The translations under genes were made by a program, and so were the position numbers. Shown one piece after another: positions 7,604 to 13,578 of a stretch of DNA of 19,732 bases. A model generated the notes under the pieces. It worked only from the letters and a program-made list of their open reading frames with translations. It ran no database searches and was not told the DNA's origin. The DNA is taken from the NCBI GenBank assembly GCA_937872125.1, contig CALMNY010000035.1:1-19732 (forward strand), written 5' to 3'. This DNA comes from an uncultured Candidatus Competibacteraceae bacterium. Lineage in GTDB: Bacteria; Pseudomonadota; Gammaproteobacteria; Competibacterales; Competibacteraceae. Numbering within the stretch: position 1 is the stretch's first letter; each line of letters begins with the position of its first letter.

Positions 7604-7900
7604 ATGAAACGCTTCAGCAAGCAACTGTCCTTCTTCGTCGTCGCCACCCTGGTCGCGACTGCCGCCATGGCCGGTTCCGGCGGTACCGAGTTCGATACCG
7701 CCCTGACCACGGTCGTCGACTGGTTCGAGGGCGCCCTCGGCAAGTTGATCGCCGTCACCACCCTGGGCGTGGGCCTGGCCATGGGCATCATGCGCCAGTC
7801 GGTCATGAGTGTGGTCGTGGGCGCTTCCATGGCCCTCGCCCTGAACTACGGCCCCGGCATCATCCAGGGTCTGGTCACCGCCAACCTGCCGGTGCTCTGA
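7604..7900 (+). CDS. traA: F-type pilin-like protein (TraA-like major conjugative pilin)
   Basis: The 98-residue product looks like a conjugative pilin precursor. It has a signal peptide (MKRFSKQ, hydrophobic 8-22, cleavage at AMA-GSGG near residue 23) and a mature chain of about 75 residues. The mature chain starts GSGG like the AGSSG start of F pilin, and has two hydrophobic segments (about 48-63 and 67-82) separated by a short basic turn (M-R-Q). I chose this ATG because AGAGA lies about 8 bp upstream; an ATG three codons earlier (7595) is a weaker option. It is transcribed opposite to traL-traE-traK, with which traA is normally collinear. A large hairpin follows at 7913. Pilins diverge strongly, so the call rests on size, architecture and context. 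Confidence 0.75.
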   Translation: MKRFSKQLSFFVVATLVATAAMAGSGGTEFDTALTTVVDWFEGALGKLIAVTTLGVGLAMGIMRQSVMSVVVGASMALALNYGPGIIQGLVTANLPVL

Positions 7901-7912
7901 CGACCGGCCGCC

Positions 7913-7964
7913 TGGCCTGAACCCCCCCCGCGCCCCGCCGGCGCCGCTGGCGGGGTTCAGGCCA
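7913..7964 (+). terminator. Large GC-rich hairpin after the pilin gene
   Basis: Arms TGGCCTGAACCCC (7913-7925) and GGGGTTCAGGCCA (7952-7964) are perfect 13-bp complements, and the 26-base interior can pair further. It begins 13 bp after the pilin stop. There is no T-run, so it may protect the 3' end of an abundant pilin mRNA or act as a non-canonical terminator. Confidence 0.5.
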
Positions 7965-8257
7965 CCCCCCCTGTTCCCGCCCCCACCGCTGACCAGACCC
8001 GCCGGGCGCGGGCTGCGTGCCGGGTAGTCCGGACGCGTCCCTCCTTCGCCCGGTTGTTCTGCCCCCCCCTCGTTTGGGTTCCGGCCGCGGCCGCTGGTCG
8101 CGCCCGCGCTGGAGCCGCCACCCTTGCGGCCGACCGTGATACGCAACCCCCACCCCCTTGCGTGGCGGGTGTGGTCCCGGGTGCGCCCCGCGGCGCCGGC
8201 GACCGCGCTGCTCCCAGCCGGCGCCCCCACGTTGTCCCGCTGAGCGGGCAGGCGCCC

Positions 8258-8527
8258 CGGTAGTTTTCACTCGCGCAACCCGGTAGTTTTTACTCGCGTT
8301 AGGCGGTAGTTATCACTCGCGGGGGCAAACGGGGTGAACTTATCCACAGGCCAACCGGCCATTTCAGCCCCCTTCCCCGGTAGTTTTCACTCGCGCCCCC
8401 CGGTAGTTTTCACTCGCGCCTGGGTGGTCAAGTCGGTAGTTTTCACTCGCGCCCCCGGTAGTTTTCACTCGCGGCCAACCGGCACCCGGTAGTTTTCACT
8501 CGCGCAATCCAGTAGTTTTCACTCGCG
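8258..8527 (+). repeat. Nine 18-bp iterons
   Basis: The consensus is CGGTAGTTTTCACTCGCG. Copies start at 8258, 8281, 8304, 8378, 8401, 8434, 8456, 8487 and 8510. Six are identical; those at 8281, 8304 and 8510 differ at one base. Start spacing is 22-33 bp except for a 74-bp gap holding the DnaA box; the first three and the pairs 8378/8401 and 8434/8456 are 22-23 bp apart, about two helical turns. All lie in one orientation, as expected for Rep binding sites. Confidence 0.95.
8340..8348 (+). promoter_or_regulatory. DnaA box
   Basis: TTATCCACA is the exact strong DnaA consensus, located in the only wide gap of the iteron array. This placement fits host DnaA assisting origin opening. Confidence 0.85.
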
Positions 8528-8735
8528 GGGTCTCGAAAAATATTTCTGTAATTCAGGCGGTTGCGAGCCATTGACCGCCCCCTCCTTCTTTTCCCTTTTC
8601 CTTCTTTATCCATCATCTTCCTTGTCCCGTCCCCGGCCTCCGGCGTCGGTCCCCGTGGCCACCCTGGGGCGCATAGCCTGCGCACGCCTGCTCCGTACGC
8701 CTGGGTCGCGCCCCTCCGACCTGGCCGATACCCGC

Positions 8736-8803
8736 GGCGCGCCCGTGACGGGCTGCTGATCGTCCCCGCGCGATCCAGCACCGCCGGCCGCGCCCGTCTC
8801 CCG
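8736..8803 (+). repeat. 68-bp direct repeat, upstream copy
   Basis: This segment is about 90% identical to 10505-10573 on the far side of TnpB, with one single-base length difference. A shorter part (about 34 bp) recurs near 10826-10859. The copies bracket the TnpB gene, suggesting that the segment was amplified or duplicated around it. Confidence 0.75.
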
Positions 8804-9014
8804 TCGAAGGAGCGCAGGACGCGCGACGCCCCCCCAGCCCGGGTGCGTAGCCCGGCGGAGCAGAGGGCGCGAGGGCCTCTCGCCCCGCGTCCGCCCCGTC
8901 CCGCCACCGGCGGCGGGTAGCGCCGGCGCGCGGCGCGTGCGCCGCGCACTTCCTGCCCGGCGGGGCGCAACGCGGGGGTGCGTACGCCGGGCGGGAGTAG
9001 CGATTATTCCCCCA

Positions 9015-9033
9015 GCCGGTTATCAATACCGGC
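9015..9033 (+). promoter_or_regulatory. Hairpin abutting the TnpB start codon
   Basis: GCCGGT and ACCGGC pair perfectly around a 7-base loop and end at the base before ATG. No ribosome site is visible. It may be the left-end hairpin of an IS200/IS605 element or limit translation of tnpB. Confidence 0.45.
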
Positions 9034-10346
9034 ATGATTCAGCGGGGCTATCAGTTTCGGCTCGTCCCCACGCCGGCGCAAGCAGCGCAACTGGCGACGT
9101 ATTTTGGCGCCACCCGCTGGGTGTGGAATGCGGCGCTGGCCTGGCGGTCGACGGCGTACCGGCAGGATGGCGAGAGCGTGACCGGCGTCGACTTTTCGCG
9201 CGAGCTGAGCTGGCTCAAGCAGCTGGAGCCGTATCCGTGGTGGCGCGCCGTCCCGGCCACCGTGCTGACCCAAGCGTTGCGCGATCAGGACCGCGCCTAC
9301 GCCAATTTCTTCGCCAAGCGCGCCCGCTATCCGCGGTTCAAGAAGCGCTGGCCCGCGGCCGCCATTCGCTTCCAGTTGGATCAACGGGTCGTGGCCAACG
9401 CCTATCGGGCCGGCGAGTTCTTGCGCCTGCCCGGACTCGGCGCGCTCAACCTGCGGTGGTCGCGCGTGCCGGGCGGCATCCCGAAGAGGGTCACCGTGCA
9501 GCGCGACGCCGACGGGCGCTATTTCGTCGCCTTCATGGTCGAGGAGGCGCTCGCCCCCGCGCCCCCGAACGCGGGCGACGTCGGCGTCGATGTCGGGCTG
9601 AAAGACCTCGTCATCACCCGCGACGGGCGCAAATCGGGCAACCCCCGCCCCCTGCGCCGCTATCAGCGCCGGTTGAAAATGGCTCAGCGCCGGCTAAGCC
9701 GCCAGCAGCAGGGTTCCCGCCGTTGGCAGCGGCAACGCCAGCGCGTGGCGCGGCTGCATCGCCGGGTCAGCGACGCCCGCCGCGACTTTCTGCACAACCC
9801 CCCCCGGGGCCGCGCCCCGCCCCTGTAGGCGCAGAAACTCGTTCAGCTATGTCCTCGAACCGGCACCGGTGGCCGAAGTTTCTTAGGAAGCAGTCCACGG
9901 CCCTGGTCCGCGCGCATGGCCTCATCGCCCTCGAGGACCTGAAGGTCAAAGGGCTGGCCCGCTCGCGGCTGGCCAATTCGATGCACGATGCGGCGCTGGG
10001 CGAGTTGCGGCGCCAGATAACTTACCAGTGCCAATGGCACGGGCGCGGGTTATGGCAAGCTGAGCGCTTCGCGCCCACCAGCAAAGCCTGCTCCAGGTGC
10101 GGCGCGGTGCAAGCCGTCATGCCGTTGCGGATCCGGGACGGGACCTGTCCCGCCTGCGGAGCCGTTCACGACCGAGACGTTGACGCGGCCGTCAACGTAT
10201 TCCTGTTCGCTACGGCGGGTAGCGCCGAACGACAGGCGCATCGAGGGCGAACGATCCCCAGCGCCGGTTGCCAGGGGGCAGCCGGATGGCAGGCGCCCGA
10301 TGAAGTGCGAACCCAACCGGCCGGCGCGGGAACGGGGCACGGATGA
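9034..10346 (+). pseudogene. tnpB: TnpB (IS200/IS605-type RNA-guided nuclease), interrupted
   Basis: TnpB is an RNA-guided DNA endonuclease with a RuvC-like domain that helps maintain IS200/IS605 elements. The first 264 codons (9034-9828) encode the N-terminal part, including the first RuvC aspartate in G-V-D-V-G-L (Asp186) and the helical R-R-Y-Q-R-R-L-K-M-A-Q-R-R-L stretch up to A-R-R-D-F-L-H. A stop codon then occurs at 9826. The C-terminal part resumes in another frame at about 9888 with K-Q-S-T-A-L-V. It includes the second catalytic residue in A-L-E-D-L, the zinc ribbon C-S-R-C-G and C-P-A-C-G, and the final aspartate in D-R-D-V-D-A-A. Removing 92 bases (9796-9887) restores one continuous TnpB of the normal length. 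No tnpA is present. It is almost certainly inactive as a full protein. Confidence 0.88.
9796..9887. mobile_element. 92-bp insertion inside tnpB
   Basis: Here the TnpB reading breaks between the codons for F-L-H and K-Q-S-T-A-L-V, which are adjacent in ordinary family members. The inserted 92 bases shift the frame and carry an in-frame TAG (9826). They contain a GC hairpin (CGGGGC and GCCCCG) and inverted arms AGAAACT (9833-9839) and AGTTTCT (9877-9883) with a 37-base interior that includes palindromic CACCGGTG. This resembles a small palindromic non-autonomous element; the exact origin is unknown. Confidence 0.6.
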
Positions 10347-10385
10347 CCCGCGACCAAGCCGGAGGGGCGGACTCCAATTTCCCGG

Positions 10386-10859
10386 GAGAAGGTCATCAGG
10401 GTGCGGCCTTGCCCTTCCGCCGCCCTCTGCCCCTCAGGGGCCTCCAGGCGGGTCCACGCCCGCGCCATCCGCTTGCCGTGAGGGGGACAGGTCGCCCGCC
10501 CACCGGCGCGCCCGTGACCGGCCGCTGAACGCCCCCCGCGCGGTCCAGCACCGCCGGCCGCGCCCGTCTCCCGCTCTTCCCGGAAGAAGGTCATCATGCG
10601 CACCTGCCCTTCCGCCGCGCGCTGCCCCCCTCAGGGCCTCCAGGCGCCCCCCGCGGGCCCGCGCCGGCCCGCTTCACGCTCCGGGCGCGGGGGGCTGAGA
10701 CCCCGGCCGCGCCTGGTCCGTCACCGCCACTCCTCCCGGCCCACGGTGTTCTGCCCCCTCAGGGGCCTCCAGGCGGGCCCACGCCCGCGCCACCCGCTTA
10801 CCGTGAGTATAAACGCCCGCCCACCGGCGCGCCCGTGACGGGCCGCTGAACGCCCCCCC
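10386..10859. repeat. Imperfect repeat cluster downstream of tnpB
   Basis: The 10347-10983 stretch has no supported gene and is largely made of three related units. GAAGGTCATCA occurs at 10388 and 10586. TCAGGG-CCTCCAGGCG blocks occur at 10434, 10631 and 10759. The 10434-10482 segment is nearly identical to 10759-10807, and 10493-10536 to 10814-10859. The unit at 10505-10573 is also the partner of the 68-bp repeat at 8736-8803. Each unit contains a small inverted repeat (CCCCTCAGGGG). Function is unknown; it could be degenerate element ends or recombination-driven amplification. Confidence 0.7.
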
Positions 10860-10983
10860 TCTGCCCGGTGGACCCATCCCCTCGGGTAAAATGCAGGGGG
10901 CGCGATGGCCACGCGGATGCCGCACATCGCGCCGGCAGAGCTGTTAATCTACCGGGGTAAGCTCCACGACAAGAGGATGAATC

Positions 10984-11355
10984 ATGCTGCACTTAAAGTT
11001 ACTGCCGGGAGAACGTGTTTACGTTCTCGGCCATGTGGTGATCGAGTATTTTTTGCAAGGGGGAGACATACAGAAACCGGCCTGGAAAATCGCGCCGTAT
11101 CACGCGGAAGTGCCGTTGATCTGCTCCGACCTGACGGACGTACCCTACGCCCGCACGCTCCCCGTGCCCCCTCAGTTGCCGGTGCCGTTATCGCAGGAAG
11201 TGGAAGTGTCATGTCTCGGCATTGACCGCCACGGACAGATGCGGGTAGGCTTTAATGCGCCCACATCCATCCGCATCCTCAAAGAGCAAAAGCTGATCGG
11301 CGAGGCCCGCGCGCTGTCGGCCGTGCCGATCATCCTGGGAGATTCTGCCTCGTGA
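10984..11355 (+). CDS. CsrA/RsmA-family regulator with a large internal insertion
   Basis: CsrA proteins are small dimers that bind GGA motifs in mRNA leaders. Residues 1-16 (M-L-H-L-K-L-L-P-G-E-R-V-Y-V-L-G) match the first strand of CsrA, and residues 71-103 (E-V-E-V-S-C-L-G-I...M-R-V-G-F-N-A-P-T) match the rest. Between them lie about 54 residues not found in CsrA, giving 123 residues instead of about 60. Leu4 is kept, but the RNA-contacting Arg6-Arg7 are Leu-Leu and Arg44 is Lys, so RNA specificity may differ. AGAGG lies 7 bp before the ATG. The stop overlaps the next start (GTGA). CsrA paralogues tied to conjugative elements (CsrT in Legionella) are known, so control of transfer genes is plausible. 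It could also bind another ligand. Confidence 0.75.
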   Translation: MLHLKLLPGERVYVLGHVVIEYFLQGGDIQKPAWKIAPYHAEVPLICSDLTDVPYARTLPVPPQLPVPLSQEVEVSCLGIDRHGQMRVGFNAPTSIRILKEQKLIGEARALSAVPIILGDSAS

Positions 11356-11960
11356 TCACATCCAAGTCGTTGCTGGGGACCTTCCTGGTGGTGGTCGCCG
11401 CGCTGGCCATCGGAACGGCGCTCTGGTACCGGGAGGATGCCGGCGTGGCCCTACCGGATAGCGACGGTGCACGGGAGCGGACGGCTGGGGCCGATGCCGC
11501 CGGACCAAGCGCCGGCCGTACCGCCACGGCTGACGGGGCGCCGGACGACACGGCGCGCAGCGAGCGCGAGCAGTACCAGCAGGCATACCGCCTGATCGAA
11601 GCGGCGGCCAGGAAGTACGGTGTCGACCCGGCCCTGGCGCACGCCATCGCCTTGCAGGGCTCGTTTTACAACCCGCGCAAGGTGTCCTCGGAAGGCGCCA
11701 TCGGCCTGATGCAAGTGCGCCCCGGGGTCGCCGCCGGCTATGGTCTTGCCGACAAAAACCAGTTGTTCACCCCGGAGATCAACGCCGACATCGGCTTGCA
11801 GCATCTGCGGGCGCTGCTGGCCCATCACGACCTTCCCGGGGCGCTCTTTGCCTACACCACCGGGCGCAAGCCCCCCGAGGGCGAAGACGGCGCCGCGCCC
11901 GAAATCTCCAGTCTCGGGCAACGGATCCTCAAGCAATATCAACTGAATGGGGGGCGTTGA
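11352..11960 (+). CDS. Membrane-anchored transglycosylase-fold protein lacking the catalytic glutamate
   Basis: This 202-residue protein starts with GTG, overlapping the CsrA-like gene by 4 bp. It has an N-terminal membrane anchor (about 8-25), an acidic/Ala-rich linker (about 28-74) and an SLT-like domain (about 78-200). The domain keeps G-A-I-G-L-M-Q-V-R-P (116-125) and N-P-R-K-V-S. Where active enzymes read x-E-S-x-F-N-P, it reads L-Q-G-S-F-Y-N-P, so the catalytic Glu is Gly104. The usual A-Y-N-A-G is A-Y-T-T-G. It is therefore probably not a working transglycosylase and may bind peptidoglycan or a partner instead. Coupling to the CsrA-like gene suggests a joint role. Confidence 0.75.
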   Translation: MITSKSLLGTFLVVVAALAIGTALWYREDAGVALPDSDGARERTAGADAAGPSAGRTATADGAPDDTARSEREQYQQAYRLIEAAARKYGVDPALAHAIALQGSFYNPRKVSSEGAIGLMQVRPGVAAGYGLADKNQLFTPEINADIGLQHLRALLAHHDLPGALFAYTTGRKPPEGEDGAAPEISSLGQRILKQYQLNGGR

Positions 11961-12345
11961 ACGCGACGCGGCCCCGGCGCACTTCCGCCGGCGGCCCGGG
12001 CGCTAAATCCCGCCGGCCGCCGGTCGTCACCCCCCACCGGGGCCACTCTCCGGCGTCGCGGCCGGGCGCCCCCGATCATCCCTCCCCTGTCCACCGGCGC
12101 CGCCACCCTCCCGGCGATCACGGGGAACCTGTGCCCGCCCCGCGCCGCCCGGCCTGACCACACCGGCGCGCCCGGTCAGATTTGGTCAGAATGGTCAGAA
12201 TTCGTCAGAACGGTCAGAACCCGTCAGTAATCCGGGGGCGCCCGGCACTACCTTAGGCCGGGACGCCGGCCTGCGCCGCCGTCCGGCGCGGCGATCACCG
12301 TCCACGCCTGGGAATGACCGACGATTGACGAAGAGAAGAGGAACC
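11961..12345. other. Gene-free region upstream of rep
   Basis: No supported gene is seen. It is very GC-rich up to 12160 and then carries the phased GTCAG repeats (12174-12228) and a small hairpin (CCCGGC 12241-12246 with GCCGGG 12257-12262). The rep promoter must lie near here, but I see no clear -35/-10 pair. Confidence 0.55.
12174..12228 (+). repeat. Six helically phased GTCAG repeats upstream of rep
   Basis: Heptamers of the form (G/C)GTCAG(A/T) start at 12174, 12184, 12193, 12203, 12212 and 12222, a spacing of 9-10 bp, close to one helical turn. An inverted copy (TGACC) lies nearby at 12155-12159. They sit 118 bp upstream of the rep start and differ from the oriV iterons, so they may bind a repressor, Rep itself in another mode, or a partition-like protein. 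Confidence 0.8.
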
Positions 12346-13578
12346 ATGTCCAGCGCCCGATCGGACCTCATGTTGCTCACGCCGACGCCTTACCCCGCGG
12401 CGGACGCGTACACCTCGGTGCAGATGCAGCTGTTCCAGAGCTTTCACGCCCGGGACAGCGCGACGCGGCAGCGCTTGTCGAACTCCCTCGATTTCTGGGA
12501 CGCCATCCCCAAGTATTCGGTCAACCGCCAGGGGGGCGGGCGCCAGCGGGGACCGGACGCGGCGCCCCCCTCCATCCTGACCCGCCATTTTGAATTCCGT
12601 AACCATTCCTTCCAGCTGGAAATCCGCCCGGCCCGCGTCCGCCACCCCCGCACCGGCGCCATCCACGTCGCCTATCCCACGCTCCGGGAGGAGATCGTCG
12701 AGGACGCCCTGCGCAAAATCGCCTCCCAGCAGCAGTGCGGGTTTTACTGCCAAGGCCCGGGCCAGCCGCGCGCCGGGGTGCGGTTCACCCTGCATGCCCT
12801 GCGTAAATATCTTAGGGAACAGGGACATACCATGGATCATTACCAGGTGAAAGAGTCGTTGTTGATTCTGGCGGACTGTCACATCGAAGTCGTGACCATC
12901 GACGGCCCGCTCCGCAAGCAGATCAACGCGTCGATCATCCGCACCCTGATCTTATCGGGGCGCGCCGACCTGGAGCAGGACCCGTCCTGCCTGTGCTACG
13001 CCGACTTCCACCCCCTGATCACGGACGCCATTGACGCCATCCAGTATCGCCAGTTCGATCTGTCCGCAGTCCTCCAGCACCGCAAACCCCTGGCCCGCTG
13101 GTTGCATAAGTACTTTATCCGCGCCGCGCGGAATGCCAGTCCGCTGCATCCAATCAAGCTCAGCATGAAGTTTGTGAAAAACGCCAGCGGACTGCTCGGG
13201 TCGGCCCGCTGGCGTGACGATGTCCGCGCCCTGCGCGCCGCCCTCGCCGAGTTGATCGACAACCACGTGCTCGTCGCCGCGCACGCGTGTGAGGCGCCCG
13301 TGGGGGCGGCGGACGCGGATCTGCGGTGGCTGCTGACGCCCAGCGCCAGTTTGGTGGCGGATATCATCGCCGCCAATCAGCGCTGCCAGCACCATCGCAG
13401 CCTCGCCGCGACGCCGGCGCCCGGCCCTGGCGCGGCCAGCCCCGACCGGACGACCCACCGTACCCGGGGCGCCGGTCTGCTCTCCCTCCCCCGGGCGCCG
13501 GGCGAGGCCAGCCCCCGGCGTCCCGAGCGCCCCGCGCCACGGCCGCCCCCCCCGGCGGGCCGTCCCCGCGGCGGCTAG
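12346..13578 (+). CDS. RepA-like plasmid replication initiator
   Basis: The 410-residue product resembles plasmid RepA-type initiators that bind iterons. Recognisable segments from memory of this family are F-W-D-A-I-P-K-Y (50-57), an E-F-R-N-H-S-F-Q-L-E-I-R-P-A-R-V strand pair (83-98) and Y-P-T-L-R-E-E-I-V-E-D-A-L-R-K-I-A (110-126). F-T-L-H-A-L-R-K-Y-L-R-E-Q-G-H (147-161) and R-Q-F-D-L...K-P-L-A-R-W-L-H-K-Y (235-256) also fit; the last two resemble winged-helix parts. The C-terminal 60 residues are Pro/Arg-rich and probably disordered. I chose the ATG at 12346 over an upstream TTG because AGAGGA precedes it closely. The nearby iteron origin supports the role. The family name is not certain. 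The stop overlaps the convergent gene's stop. Confidence 0.72.
   Translation: MSSARSDLMLLTPTPYPAADAYTSVQMQLFQSFHARDSATRQRLSNSLDFWDAIPKYSVNRQGGGRQRGPDAAPPSILTRHFEFRNHSFQLEIRPARVRHPRTGAIHVAYPTLREEIVEDALRKIASQQQCGFYCQGPGQPRAGVRFTLHALRKYLREQGHTMDHYQVKESLLILADCHIEVVTIDGPLRKQINASIIRTLILSGRADLEQDPSCLCYADFHPLITDAIDAIQYRQFDLSAVLQHRKPLARWLHKYFIRAARNASPLHPIKLSMKFVKNASGLLGSARWRDDVRALRAALAELIDNHVLVAAHACEAPVGAADADLRWLLTPSASLVADIIAANQRCQHHRSLAATPAPGPGAASPDRTTHRTRGAGLLSLPRAPGEASPRRPERPAPRPPPPAGRPRGG

Larger units (their letters stand above)
8258..8560. other. Probable iteron-type replication origin (oriV)
   Basis: This block combines the standard parts of an iteron plasmid origin: nine 18-bp direct repeats (8258-8527), one perfect DnaA box (8340-8348) between repeats 3 and 4, and an AT-rich stretch (8531-8554) directly after the last repeat that would suit initial strand opening. 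A pyrimidine-rich tract follows at 8577-8627. The initiator would be the Rep-like protein at 12346-13578, 3.8 kb away, an unusual separation probably explained by insertion of the TnpB and regulator segment. Function is inferred; the elements themselves are directly visible. Confidence 0.82.
8561..9033. other. Gene-free stretch between origin and TnpB
   Basis: No supported gene is seen. It contains a pyrimidine-rich tract (8577-8627), one copy of a 68-bp repeat (8736-8803), a strong GC hairpin with 9-bp arms and 2-base loop (8928-8947), and a hairpin touching the TnpB start (9015-9033). A long frame opening at 8937 runs through to the TnpB end, but only its last part resembles a protein family. 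Confidence 0.6.

Noticed and set aside
8258..8527. A CRISPR array
   Set aside because: The repeats are only 18 bp, the gaps are short and irregular (about 4-60 bp), there are no cas genes, and a DnaA box lies within the array. An iteron origin explains it better.
8937..10346. A 469-codon plus-strand open frame
   Set aside because: Only the last part (from about 9888) resembles a protein, the TnpB C-terminus. The rest is an out-of-frame, Arg/Ala-rich reading of the TnpB N-terminal region.
10166..10925. Minus-strand open frames with similar peptides across the repeat cluster
   Set aside because: The likeness (such as K-R-x-A-R-A-W-x-R-L-E-A-P-E-G) follows from the DNA repeats themselves; there is no ribosome site or family match.
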